NCBI RefSeq assembly: GCF_020463795.1 | Contig: NZ_CP080025.1 | Coordinates: forward strand, 2,973,501-3,037,500 | Direction: 5' to 3' | Length of the DNA: 64,000 nt | From: Echinicola marina | Lineage (GTDB): Bacteria; Bacteroidota; Bacteroidia; Cytophagales; Cyclobacteriaceae | In this document: piece after piece, positions 1 through 9,600 of the stretch | Layout of the letters: each line of letters begins with the position of its first letter | Position numbering within the stretch: the stretch's first letter is position 1 | Notes under the pieces: generated by a model | Told to the model about the DNA's origin: nothing | What the model saw: the letters and a program-made list of their open reading frames with translations, nothing else | The model's database searches: none | Translations under genes and position numbers: made by a program

Positions 1-738
1 ATACTGCTCTGGAGTATTGAACCTGCCTTTATGCTTGATGACTGTTTCAAAGACTTCCTCTGAAGTTTCTCCAAATTTTCCAGGAGCTGCTTCAAAGTTC
101 TGGTCATTGATCTGACTGACTACATCTTGTGGTACCAAACCGTAAAGCGCGAGCTTTTCAGGGTTTAGCCAAATCCTCATGGAATAGTTTCTTCTCCCTA
201 CAAAAGAGGCTTGTGCCACACCTTCAACCCTTAAAAGTTCTCTCTTAACATCAATTCTGGAGAATCCCTGGATAAAGGTTTCGTCATAGGGGCTGTCTTC
301 ATCCTCTGTAAAAATATTGATGGTCATGATATTACCTGTAAGTCTTTTCAATACAGACAAGCCTTCTTTGACCACTTCAGGAGGTAGATCACCGGTAACT
401 GCAGAGACCCTGTTCTGGACGTTTACAGTGGCCATATCAGGATCAGTTCCTGGTTTGAAATAAATATTGATGCTTCCCCGTCCAGAGTTGGTTGATTTGG
501 AACGGATATAGGTCATGTTTTCCACGCCGTTGATGGCTTCCTCCAATGGTGTCATGACCGAAGTCGCCAAGGTCTCTGCATTACTGCCTGGGTAATATAC
601 ACCCACCCTTACACTGGGAGGGGCAATATCTGGGAATCGGGCTACAGGTAGTCTTAAAAGGCCAATTATCCCCGTTAAGACGATCAATATTGAAATTACT
701 GAGGCAAAAATCGGCCTGTCGATGATAAATTTTATCAT
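1..738 (-). CDS. RND efflux transporter permease (AcrB/MexB type), 3' part missing
   Basis: This is the N-terminal 246 residues of an inner-membrane RND pump that uses the proton gradient to expel drugs or other small molecules through a tripartite complex. The protein begins MIKFIIDRPIFASVISILIV, the usual start of HAE1-type pumps, with a first transmembrane helix at about residues 9-28. The porter region follows, with family-like stretches such as PLEEAINGVENM and VQNRVSAVTGDLP. A full protein has about 1,050 residues, so roughly 800 lie beyond the left edge. The start codon is 48 bp after the stop of the adaptor gene, so the two are an operon; an outer-membrane TolC-like gene may follow outside the window. 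The substrate cannot be told from the sequence. Confidence 0.93.
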   Translation of the reverse strand, partial: MIKFIIDRPIFASVISILIVLTGIIGLLRLPVARFPDIAPPSVRVGVYYPGSNAETLATSVMTPLEEAINGVENMTYIRSKSTNSGRGSINIYFKPGTDPDMATVNVQNRVSAVTGDLPPEVVKEGLSVLKRLTGNIMTINIFTEDEDSPYDETFIQGFSRIDVKRELLRVEGVAQASFVGRRNYSMRIWLNPEKLALYGLVPQDVVSQINDQNFEAAPGKFGETSEEVFETVIKHKGRFNTPEQY

Positions 739-786
739 TTAGCTAGTTTCTTAGTTAATAAAAGAGATGTTTGCTGCCTGAGGAAA

Positions 787-1941
787 TTATTTTTTGGCGA
801 GTCTCTTATCGTGTTCAGGTAGGATCTTCATTCCGTTACTGATTTTGCTGATGCCTGATAGCACAATGGTTTGGTCTTCATTAAGGCCACTTCCTTTGAC
901 AATAAAGTTTTTTCCGGATTTTCCTTCTGGGGATATTTCCTTCATTTTTACTGTGTTATCATCTTGAAGTAGGTACACAAATGTTTTGTTTTGTACCTGG
1001 TAGGTGGCTTTTTGTGGGATCAAGAACACATCTGAATGTATTTGCTCAAGGATAATCTTTCCTGTATTACCACTTCTGACCAGTTTTTCTGGGTTTTTGA
1101 AGCTGGCACGCATGGTGATGGTACCTGTGGAAGGGTCTATTTCTCCTCCGTCAGCATCTATTTGGCCTTTGTGTTCATAGGTGCTTCCATCTGCCAAAAT
1201 CAACTTAACCTCTGGTTTCATGTAATAGTCAGCAGTGCTATCTGCACGCATTCTTTTGTACTTCAGGTAGTTGGATTCACTCATGGAGAAATATACATAT
1301 ACCTCGCTAATATCCGAAAGGTTAGTGACGGGTTGAGGGTCATTTTTGGTGACCAAGTTTCCCACTCTTTTAGGTATTCTGCCAATATAACCGCTTACAG
1401 GAGCCTTTATTTTAGTGAAGCCTACGTTTAGTCTGGAGGTAGCTTCCAACGCTTTTGATTGGGCCAAAGAAGCCTTGGCTACTTCAAGGTCCGACTGGGC
1501 AGTCCTCAACTGGACTTCAGAGATGACATCATGGTCTACCAGTGGTTTTAATCTTTCCAGCTCGATTTTCGCATTCTCTAATTTGGCTTCTTCTACCTCT
1601 ACTGCTGCATGGGCATTTTTAAGGTTTTCCATGTATGGGCTTGCATTTACCGTAAAAAGCAGTTGGCCTTTTTCCACATAGTCACCTTCATCCACATGGA
1701 TTTGATCCAGTAGACCTTCAACTTGTGGGCGGATTTCCACATTTACCTTGCCTTCAATTGAACCCAAATATTCGAAGTTGATCACTGCCGTGTCTTTTTC
1801 TAATGGTAGAACAGAGAGCGAAAGTAGTTCTTCTTCTATCTCTTTTCCCTCTGTATTGCAAGAGATGCAAATTCCCGAAGTCAAGGCGATCACAGGCAGG
1901 ATTGCCCAGGTCTTTAATGTTTTAAGTATGCTACAATTCAT
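787..1941 (-). CDS. RND efflux periplasmic adaptor (membrane fusion protein, AcrA/HlyD family)
   Basis: This 384-aa protein bridges the RND pump and the outer-membrane channel. It has an N-terminal hydrophobic segment ending in Cys (ICISC, about residue 28), which fits a lipoprotein signal, although the lipobox is not ideal. A lipoyl-type hairpin (about 65-97, with VEGLLDQIHVDEGDYVEKGQ) is followed by an alpha-helical coiled coil (about 105-165), the second half of the lipoyl domain (IKAPVSGYIGRI), and beta-barrel and membrane-proximal domains to the C-terminus. The length is normal for the family. It is the first gene of the operon with the permease at 1-738. The start is the only Met giving a complete signal segment. 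Confidence 0.93.
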   Translation of the reverse strand: MNCSILKTLKTWAILPVIALTSGICISCNTEGKEIEEELLSLSVLPLEKDTAVINFEYLGSIEGKVNVEIRPQVEGLLDQIHVDEGDYVEKGQLLFTVNASPYMENLKNAHAAVEVEEAKLENAKIELERLKPLVDHDVISEVQLRTAQSDLEVAKASLAQSKALEATSRLNVGFTKIKAPVSGYIGRIPKRVGNLVTKNDPQPVTNLSDISEVYVYFSMSESNYLKYKRMRADSTADYYMKPEVKLILADGSTYEHKGQIDADGGEIDPSTGTITMRASFKNPEKLVRSGNTGKIILEQIHSDVFLIPQKATYQVQNKTFVYLLQDDNTVKMKEISPEGKSGKNFIVKGSGLNEDQTIVLSGISKISNGMKILPEHDKRLAKK

Positions 1942-2586
1942 AGTAAATGAATGATATTTTCGATATTTGATAAATTTCTTTTATTCTGATGTTGATTCTA
2001 TTTACAATATTGATTCCAACTGTTGCTTTTCACTTGTTTAGGTGAAAAACGGCATGTTGCAGGTCAAAAAGTGTGGAATCTCTCTACACTTTATCCCATT
2101 TTTACGTTACATTTTGGTTATTTTGTCCCTGATTAGGATTGGATTGTTATGTCCATATGAAAAAAAGATCCATAATTAAGTTTCGTCAGGTTATCCTTTT
2201 ACTCGGGGTTGGGTTTTATTTTAAAATTTTACAATTATGGTTCCACTCTTTTACTTTTTGATCATAATTGTTCTCAATGGTGCTATTTTGTAAAATAATT
2301 GCATTATTCTGAACTTAAATACACGTCTGCTATAGGTTTGAAACTGTGTACCTACTCTCTACATTTTGGGGAATTTAAGATCAGTTTATTAAGTGTGTTT
2401 TCTTCTATGTTTTTAGTTTTTACTTTTATTGCTTGTTGATCAGTGGTTTAGGTGATTTTTGGAGGTGCAGATACAGGTTGTTGTTTTAGCAGGCTGTATT
2501 TCAGCCTATTAAAAAAAATCGATTTGATTTAAATTTTTATTAATGCAATTTTCGGGTCTATAAGTCATTAACTATATTAATGCTCA
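1942..2586. other. Long AT-rich divergent intergenic region
   Basis: These 645 bp separate the divergent efflux operon and the decarboxylase gene, and no convincing ORF or RNA was seen. There are two related segments, TCTCTACACTTT at 2081-2092 and TCTCTACATTTT at 2357-2368, each with GTGT a few bases upstream. A short hairpin (AGGCTG, TATTT, CAGCCT) sits near 2490-2506. A TAGGTTTG match to the Bacteroidota -7 element lies at 2333-2340 but has no good -33 partner. Confidence 0.5.
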
Positions 2587-3978
2587 ATGAACAAATACAT
2601 TGATTTAATTCAGCAGACATTTGATTTCCCTACTAAGGAATTTAAGGTAGAGGACAATCAACTTTTATTCAATGGAGTGGATCTTATGGAAATAATTGAG
2701 ACCTATGGAACCCCCTTGAAATTGACCTATCTTCCTAAGATTAGTGAGAGCATTCAAAATGCTAAGACATATTTTAGCAATGCCATGCAGGCCCATGATT
2801 ATCATGGCAAGTATACTTACTGTTATTGTACCAAATCTTCCCACTTTAGTTTTGTCTTGGATGAGGCACTGAAAAACGATATTCATATTGAAACTTCGTC
2901 GACATTTGATATTCCTTTGGTGAGGAACCTTTACGAAAGGGGAAAGATTACCAAAGAAACCCATATTGTTTGCAATGGTTTCAAAAGGGAGCTTTACAAG
3001 GAGTACATTGCAGGACTGCTCAATGATGGTTTTGTCAATTGCATTCCTGTACTGGATAACCTTTCGGAGATAGACTATTACTTGGAACATGTGAAAGTGC
3101 CTTTTAAAGTTGGTATAAGGATCGCTGCCGATGAGGAGCCTAAATTCGGATTTTATACGTCTAGGCTGGGAGTTAGGTATAAGGATATCATTGATCTTTA
3201 TGAAAATAAGATTAAAGATAATCCCAATGTGAGTTTGAAAATGCTCCATTTCTTTATCAATTCAGGAATCAGGGATACGGCTTATTATTGGTCTGAGCTG
3301 ACAAGGTTCATTCAGAAATATGTCGACTTGAAGGCAATTTGTCCTGAATTGGATACTATGGATATCGGGGGAGGCTGGCCAATCAAGACCAATGTGTTTT
3401 TTGATTATGATTACCAATATATGGCTGATCAGATCATCAAAAACATCAAATGGATGTGCGCCAAAAACAATACGGTCGAGCCTAATATCTTTACGGAATT
3501 TGGAAGCTACACAGTAGGGGAGAGTGGAGCCGTTTTGTATTCTATTTTGGAAGAAAAGCTTCAAAATGATAAAGAGCTATGGTATATGATCGATGGCTCT
3601 TTTATCACCCAGCTACCGGATAGTTGGGGGCTAAACCAAAAGTATATCATGCTTGCGGTAAACAATTGGAATGAAGAGTACCATAACATCAATTTAGGTG
3701 GATTGACCTGTGATAGCATGGATTATTATAATTCAGAGGCACATCAATACAATATTTATTTACCTAAGAAAGCAGATAAAAAACCTCAATATATTGGATT
3801 CTTCCATACAGGAGCCTATCAGGAATCTCTCGGTGGTTATGGAGGAATACAGCATTGCTTGATTCCTGCACCGAAGCATGTCCTGATTGATAGGAATACA
3901 GATGGAAGCATAAGTCATCGACTTTTTGCAGAAGAGCAGACAAGTGAAAATATGATGAAAACCTTAGGTTATGAATAA
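2587..3978 (+). CDS. Arginine decarboxylase-like PLP enzyme (alanine-racemase fold)
   Basis: A fold-type III PLP decarboxylase of 463 aa that probably turns arginine into agmatine for polyamine synthesis. It is much shorter than E. coli SpeA (about 630-660 aa) but resembles the short form usual in Bacteroidota. Visible marks are the likely PLP lysine in CTKSSH (K83), the phosphate-binding glycine run DIGGGWP (259-265), CDSMDYY (C375) at the position of the family's catalytic cysteine, and FHTGAYQESLGGYGG near the C-terminus, close to the FLTGAYQE motif of SpeA. The gene stands alone, with a strong terminator right after the stop. Diaminopimelate or another basic amino acid as substrate is possible but less likely. 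Confidence 0.8.
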   Translation: MNKYIDLIQQTFDFPTKEFKVEDNQLLFNGVDLMEIIETYGTPLKLTYLPKISESIQNAKTYFSNAMQAHDYHGKYTYCYCTKSSHFSFVLDEALKNDIHIETSSTFDIPLVRNLYERGKITKETHIVCNGFKRELYKEYIAGLLNDGFVNCIPVLDNLSEIDYYLEHVKVPFKVGIRIAADEEPKFGFYTSRLGVRYKDIIDLYENKIKDNPNVSLKMLHFFINSGIRDTAYYWSELTRFIQKYVDLKAICPELDTMDIGGGWPIKTNVFFDYDYQYMADQIIKNIKWMCAKNNTVEPNIFTEFGSYTVGESGAVLYSILEEKLQNDKELWYMIDGSFITQLPDSWGLNQKYIMLAVNNWNEEYHNINLGGLTCDSMDYYNSEAHQYNIYLPKKADKKPQYIGFFHTGAYQESLGGYGGIQHCLIPAPKHVLIDRNTDGSISHRLFAEEQTSENMMKTLGYE

Positions 3979-3980
3979 AA

Positions 3981-4006
3981 AAGGCCGCGAAAGCGGCCTT
4001 TTTTAG
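3981..4006 (+). terminator. Rho-independent terminator after the decarboxylase gene
   Basis: A perfect 8-bp stem AAGGCCGC / GCGGCCTT with a GAAA tetraloop is followed by a T run. It starts 2 bp after the stop codon. Confidence 0.95.
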
Positions 4007-4130
4007 TTAGATAACTAATTAAAGTTTTATCAATATAGCTGTTAGAATAAATTACTGAATTGTTAATTCGGTAATGAATTGATTGTTTTTATGTTTCTTA
4101 CGTAAATTTTTAATTTATTTGTTGATATAT

Positions 4131-4161
4131 TTTGAATTAATACCTTCTTGAATTACCTTTG
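4131..4161 (+). promoter_or_regulatory. Bacteroidota-type promoter of the tRNA-like gene
   Basis: A TTTG (4131-4134) is followed after exactly 19 nt by TACCTTTG (4154-4161), matching the TTTG / TAnnTTTG promoter of the primary sigma factor of Bacteroidota. The same boxes and spacing occur before the SRP RNA gene and the phhA leader in this window. Transcription would begin near 4167, about 28 nt before the tRNA-like 5' end. Confidence 0.8.
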
Positions 4162-4195
4162 TATCATAAGGAAGAGATAAAAGGTCTCTATACAC

Positions 4196-4319
4196 TGTAG
4201 GATGTTGAAATTGGCAGACAAGCCCTCCTGTCTCGAGGGTGGAGAATCAGGGATAAAGCAAATATCGAGCTCGTGTTTTGCCTAACTACTCCGTGGAGGT
4301 TCGAGTCCTTCTCCTACAG
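4196..4319 (+). tRNA. Atypical class II tRNA-like RNA, anticodon GUC, 55-nt variable region
   Basis: The stretch folds as a complete cloverleaf. The acceptor stem is 7 perfect pairs (TGTAGGA 4196-4202 with TCCTACA 4312-4318). The D arm is 3 bp with an AAATTGGCAGA loop (4205-4221), very like tRNA-Leu. The anticodon arm is CCCTC / GAGGG around CTGTCTC (4223-4239), giving anticodon GUC (Asp). The T arm is 5 bp with the canonical loop TTCGAGT (4295-4311). Discriminator is G4319; CCA is not encoded. The variable region (4240-4294) is about 55 nt, far beyond the usual 11-23 nt of Leu/Ser tRNAs, and can itself pair (GGAG with CTCC, GCAAA with TTTGC). Residue 37 is U, where a purine is usual. It has its own promoter and terminator. 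It may be a non-standard tRNA, a tRNA-like regulator or a decayed tRNA; a normal tRNA-Asp is class I, so Asp charging is doubtful. Confidence 0.65.
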
Positions 4320-4354
4320 CAGGTTATTTTGGGTTTATTGTTAATTGACTAAAG

Positions 4355-4384
4355 CTATGGAATACTATTTCATAGTTTTTTTTT
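4355..4384 (+). terminator. Terminator of the tRNA-like gene
   Basis: A 9-bp stem (CTATGGAAT / ATTTCATAG, one G-U pair) with an ACT loop spans 4355-4375 and is followed by nine T. It lies 36 nt downstream of the tRNA-like 3' end and closes a unit that holds nothing else. Confidence 0.8.
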
Positions 4385-4679
4385 GCCTATTTTTTTCTGA
4401 ATTATCCTATATATATTATGATGAAGTTAAGTGGAAACGTTTTTAAATAAGATAGGTTTTACTATGATTATTCGTGTTTTTAATGTGGTTATATTTGTTT
4501 TTATTGTGGTTAAATTGAATTTTCATAATGCTATTTTTTTGAGCTGTGAACATGTTCTAAATGGATTTAGCTGATGGAATAATATTTTACTATTAAAAAA
4601 TAGCCTTTATTTAAAGGTTTGGAGTTTTAAATAAAAGGAAATATTCTTTTATTTAATTAGCAATAGACCCAAACCCTAA
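4385..4679. other. AT-rich region upstream of the ECF sigma gene
   Basis: No ORF or RNA was seen in these 295 bp. A 9-bp inverted repeat AAATAAAAG / CTTTTATTT (4629-4637 with 4646-4654) lies 26 bp before the sigma-factor ATG and could be an operator or an mRNA hairpin; its role is unknown. Confidence 0.4.
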
Positions 4680-5309
4680 ATGAAAAGTCACCTAACTAAT
4701 ATTCTTTCAGCTAAAGAGGGAAGTGTTTCCCCCAATAGTATGCAAATGACGCATCAAAACGACTTGGATTTATGGAAAGCTTTTAAAAATGGAAGTAATG
4801 AGGCGTTTTTAAGCATTTATAAAAAATATTTTAAAAGCTTGTTCAGTTATGGAATCAGGATAAAAGACAATGAGGATTTAGTAAAAGATGCCATCCAAGA
4901 TGTTTTTTTTGAATTAAAAAAGAATTGTCAGTCACTAAGTGATACTGACTGTATAAAGTTTTATTTGTTTAAGTGTCTTAAACGGAAGATATTCAAAGAG
5001 TTTAAGGAATGGGAAGGTCAGCGAGAGGAATTGGTCATACCTGATAGTTTTTCGATTACTTTCTCACATGAGCAAAGGCTAATCAATAAACAAATCGACC
5101 TAGAAAAGTCAAAGCGGATAAATAAGGCCATAGGGAAACTTAGTCCAAGGAAGAGGGAGGCCATTTATTATATTTTTTACGAAGGAATGTCCTATCAACA
5201 GGTATCCGAATTGATGGAGCTTTGTGATGCCAAATCAGCAAGGGATTTAATATATAAAGCTTTAAGATGTCTTAGGGATTCGGTAGGTGTGCAGTCAGTT
5301 TTTTATTAA
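4680..5309 (+). CDS. ECF-type RNA polymerase sigma factor (sigma-70 family, Bacteroidota FecI-like)
   Basis: A 209-aa sigma factor with region 2 at about residues 28-100 (AFLSIYKKYFKSLFSYG, then DAIQDVFFELKKN) and region 4 at about 140-200 (INKAIGKLSPRKREAIYYIF followed by a helix-turn-helix around MSYQQVSELM). It should direct RNA polymerase to the SusC/SusD pair downstream when released by the FecR protein encoded next. Met21 or Met23 are possible later starts, since the first 20 residues look non-conserved. The gene is followed by 144 bp and then fecR, the standard order for this relay. Confidence 0.9.
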   Translation: MKSHLTNILSAKEGSVSPNSMQMTHQNDLDLWKAFKNGSNEAFLSIYKKYFKSLFSYGIRIKDNEDLVKDAIQDVFFELKKNCQSLSDTDCIKFYLFKCLKRKIFKEFKEWEGQREELVIPDSFSITFSHEQRLINKQIDLEKSKRINKAIGKLSPRKREAIYYIFYEGMSYQQVSELMELCDAKSARDLIYKALRCLRDSVGVQSVFY

Positions 5310-5453
5310 GTAATTGTTTCTTTTTGTTTAAGTTTTATTCTGTGTTTTTTGATTTATTTAGTTTTATAATTTTATTGTTTCGTAAAATAAGTAATTTTTT
5401 TTGGCGTTGTTTTGCTCTTTGTCGCCATTACTTAATAAAGAACCATCATACCA

Positions 5454-6491
5454 ATGAGCAAAGCATCTGAGCTTTTAGAAGATTTGGAATTTATCAAATG
5501 GGTAAAATATCCCAGTAAAGAACGGGATGCTTTTTGGAATAAATGGATGGAAGCTAATCCCGATAAAATTAAGGAGTTAATGCTTGCCAGAGAGATAATA
5601 TTGGGGCTTCAATTTCCGGCTAAACTCCCTTCTCATGAGCTTGAAGAGGAAGTGCTGGCTGGACTGCTCAGGGAGAAAGGGGAGTATGAGAACAAAAAAA
5701 AATCAGGTGAAAAGGAAGGATATAGATATGAATGGTTCAATAAGCAACAATGGTTAAAAATAGCGGTAATAGTGACGATGGGCATGGTACTCGCTGTTCT
5801 TTATACAGGGTTAGACTCTGGTCAATTGGACAATGAATCCATTTCCGAGACAAAATGGTTGACGAAATCTGTAAATGCTGGAGAAAAGCTAAGTTTTAAG
5901 CTTCCTGATCAAACAATCGTGTGGCTAAATTCTGGAAGTAGTTTAAGGTACCCAGAGCGTTTTGACTCGACAGTAAGATGGGTGGAGCTGGACGGAGAAG
6001 CTTTTTTTGAAGTGGCAGAAAATCCAGAAAAACCATTTCAGGTTTCATCAGATGGACTTTTGACTACCGCCTTAGGAACATCCTTTAATGTTAATAATAT
6101 AATTCCAGGGAAAGTGAAAGTGGCCTTGCTTACGGGGAAAGTTTCTATTCAGGCCCGAAATGATAGCCTAACTTATTTTTTGAAGCCAGGGTTGGCCCTT
6201 GACTTTGAAAAAGAGTTTCAACAAGCCAAAATCAGGACATTTGATCATGATATAGAACTGGGATGGAAGTCTGGAAAACTTATTTTTGATAATGCCTCAT
6301 TTAAACAAGTGACTAGAAAGCTTCAGAAATGGTATGGGGTGGATTTTGAAATTGTCGGAGGACCCAAGGAAGATTGGCAATTAAAAGGGGAATTTGAAAA
6401 CCAGACCCTTGAAAGTGTTCTGAAAAGTATGTCCAATATAGAAGATTTTACATATCAGTTTAAGAATAAAACCGTAGTCCTAAAATTTTAA
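5454..6491 (+). CDS. FecR family anti-sigma factor
   Basis: A 345-aa inner-membrane anti-sigma protein. The cytoplasmic N-terminal part (1-100) should hold the ECF sigma factor. A single transmembrane helix lies at about 101-120 (LKIAVIVTMGMVLAVLYTGL). The periplasmic FecR domain is at about 135-235 (AFFEVAENPEKPFQVSS, LGTSFNVN) and a DUF4974-type domain at about 275-345 (LIFDNASFKQVTRKLQKWYG) contacts the STN domain of the SusC partner in known systems. Position between sigma and an STN-bearing SusC fits trans-envelope signalling by an imported nutrient. Confidence 0.93.
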   Translation: MSKASELLEDLEFIKWVKYPSKERDAFWNKWMEANPDKIKELMLAREIILGLQFPAKLPSHELEEEVLAGLLREKGEYENKKKSGEKEGYRYEWFNKQQWLKIAVIVTMGMVLAVLYTGLDSGQLDNESISETKWLTKSVNAGEKLSFKLPDQTIVWLNSGSSLRYPERFDSTVRWVELDGEAFFEVAENPEKPFQVSSDGLLTTALGTSFNVNNIIPGKVKVALLTGKVSIQARNDSLTYFLKPGLALDFEKEFQQAKIRTFDHDIELGWKSGKLIFDNASFKQVTRKLQKWYGVDFEIVGGPKEDWQLKGEFENQTLESVLKSMSNIEDFTYQFKNKTVVLKF

Positions 6492-6530
6492 CCATCAAAA
6501 TATGAATTACATCAATGACTCTTAAAAAAA

Positions 6531-6553
6531 GCCAACTGATTAAATCAGTTGGC
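6531..6553 (+). repeat. Perfect hairpin between fecR and susC
   Basis: GCCAACTGAT and ATCAGTTGGC form a 10-bp stem with a TAA loop. It is preceded by seven A but not followed by T on the plus strand, so it is not a classic terminator for fecR. It may be a processing or stabilising structure that separates low fecR from high susC expression. Confidence 0.6.
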
Positions 6554-6652
6554 ACTTGTTAGCGGTCTGAAAGGGGGATAAATCTATTGGGGAATAGGAT
6601 GCCCCTTAAAGACCTAATGTTTAATGAAAGTTTCAATAAACCCTTCAAAAAT

Positions 6653-9600
6653 ATGAAATTAAACTTACAAAAGACAATATATATGTTGTCAAGGTACTTC
6701 TTGTATATATTTATTATCCAACTATTGGTCATTAATCTGGTCTCAGCAACTACCGTGAAAGGCCAATATAAACCTATAGACGAGGTTTGGGTGAAAATTG
6801 ATAAAGAAGCGGTTACGCTAGACCAATTTTTTAAGGCTATCGAAAGTCAGACTGCCTATAATTTTTTATATGATAGGAGAGAAATAGATGCAAAGACAAA
6901 GCTTGTGCTCCAACCAAAATCCGGTTCTGTGGAAAGCCTGTTGGTACAGGTGTCCCAGCAATCGCAGCTGAGGTTTAGACAAGTCAATAATAGCATTGAT
7001 GTTCAGTTAGAAGATATGCTTCCTCTGGAGAGTGAAACAAAAGTCCTTGCAGAGGTTACAGGAGTAGTGGTGGATCAAAAGGGAGATCCTTTACCAGGTG
7101 TGACAGTGGTTATCCAAGGGACCACTGTGGGAACGGTCACGGATTTAGACGGTAATTTTTCACTTGATGTTCCAGATGGTGGTGTATTGGTGTTTTCATT
7201 TATAGGCTATGAGGATCAAGTCGTGGAGGTCGGAAATCAAAGGACGCTCAATGTGGTTTTGAAAGAAAACCTTTCAGACCTTGATGAGGTGGTTGTTGTG
7301 GGCTATGGTACCCAAAAAAGATCTGATTTGACAGGTTCTGTGGGTTCTGTGTCAGGTGATGAACTGATGCAAAGGCCGGCCACTTCTATCAATCAATCTA
7401 TTGCCGGAAGGATACCTGGTGTGCAGGTAAATGTGAATTCAGGCCGACCAGGTGGAAAAACAAATATCAGGGTGAGGGGGTTTAGTTCTATCAACTCCTC
7501 AAACAATCCACTGTTTGTAGTAGATGGGGTGCAGCTGCCCGTGGGCAATCAAGCACAGAGAAGTAATGCTATTGATTTCATTAACCCGAGTGATATCGTG
7601 TCGGTGGAAGTCCTTAAGGATGCATCATCTACCGCTATATATGGTGCCAGAGGTGCAAACGGTGTGATTTTGATCACCACCAAGAAAGGTAAATCCGGAG
7701 AAGGGAAAATTACTTATAACGCTGAGTTTAGCACCAATACATATGGTCCAAATAAGCCAGAAGTGTTAAATACCCAGCAGTATATGGAAGTTGAGCAACT
7801 TGCATGGGAAAATATGGCGAAATTTGATCCAGAGGGATGGGCTGCTGGAAAATGGGCTTACCTTAATCCTGCATTAAAAAGAACAGATCCTAGGTTGTTT
7901 GATAGTAATGGTAACCCTTATTATGATACTGACTGGATCAAAGAGTCTACCCAAAGCAAACTATCCCAAAATCATCAATTGAACTTTAGCGGAGGAAGTG
8001 ACCGTACCACTTATTCTCTCTCTCTAGGCTATCGAAATGATGAAGGATTGTACAAAAACTCTTTCTTGACCAGATATTCCGGTAGATTGACCGTCGATTC
8101 AAAGGTTAAAGAATGGTTGACTTTAGGAACTTCAATTAGCTATAACTATCAATCTGAAAATATTGTAGACTATAGTGATCAGGTGCCGAGAAGGATGGTG
8201 GAGGATTTTCCTTTTTTACCTGTGTATTATGAGGATGGAACCTATGCAGACAACAGGGACTATCCATATGCAGAGGGAACAATGAGTTCGGTTCATAATT
8301 TAATGGAAAGACAATTTATTTTGAATACCCAAACCCTATTGGGAAGTGTCTATGCTAATATCAATCTCGCTAAGGATTTGGAATTCAGGACCGTCCTGGG
8401 TTCTAATGTAATTACCCGAGAAACGGATAGATATGAGGGTAGAACCATTCAAATTGGTTCTCAAGGAAGAGCTTGGCTTGACAATTCAAGAGAAACCTTT
8501 TGGTCTTTCGAAAACTACCTGACTTACAAGAAGACGTTTTCAGAAATTCACTCTTTCACAGGTATGTTGGGTATTTCATGGCAGGAGTCCAATGATTTTA
8601 ACATGAGTATGGAAGCGCGTACTTTTGCTACCGATTACTTTCAGTACAATAATATTGGTGCGGGAAGTAATAACTTGGGAGTAGGCTCAAATGCTACAAG
8701 AGAAGCATTGAACTCCTATTTTGGAAGGTTCAACTATACCTTGATGAACAAATATCTTTTCACGTTCACAGGTAGAATGGATGGCTCTTCCAAGTTTGGA
8801 GACAATAATAAATATGCATTTTTCCCCTCTGCTGCTTTGGCATGGCGAATGTCCGATGAAGATTTCCTGAAGGACAGTGATGTTATTTCCAACCTTAAAC
8901 TTAGAACCAGTTACGGCCTTACAGGTAACTCTGAAATCCCACCATATTCTTCACTTTCTTTACTGGGATCAGGTTATGCTGCAATTCTCAATGATTCAAG
9001 AGTAGGGGGAACCGGTATTAACCGTTTGGCAAATCCTGATTTGAAATGGGAAAAAACCAGCCAATATGATTTCGGATTGGAACTGGAACTGTATAAAGGA
9101 AGGGTTTCTTTTGAAGCTGATATTTATTATAGAAAAACCACTGATATGTTATTGGATGCTCCAGTGCCACAATCTAGCGGCTATGCAACCATCAGGCGAA
9201 ATGTGGGATCAATGGAAAATAAAGGACTGGAACTTTCTCTTAATACAATCAATATTGACAAACCAAATTTCACCTGGAGTACCAGTTTCAATATTTCATT
9301 TAATAGAAATAAAGTGCTCTCTTTGGCCACTCCTGCAGATATATTTGGAGTAGGCGGACCTGGAATTACCAATGAAACTAGCATTATCAGGGTTGGTGAA
9401 CCTGCAGGTGCATTTTGGGGCTTGACCAGATTAGGAGTTTGGGGAACAGATGAAGCTGCTGAGGCTGCAGAGTATACGAGTTACCGAAATGGTTTGACGA
9501 TTCTTCCCGGTGATATCAAATATGAAGATGTAAATGGAGACAAGGCCATTACAGATGCTGATAGAAAAATCATTGGTAATGGTAGCCCTGATGGTTGGGG

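Noticed and set aside
4196-4319. tmRNA or an intron-containing tRNA
   Set aside because: No tag reading frame or pseudoknots, and the extra bases lie in the variable region and not in the anticodon loop where bacterial introns occur.
4196-4319. Ordinary tRNA-Asp
   Set aside because: tRNA-Asp is class I with a short variable loop and a different D arm; only the anticodon matches.
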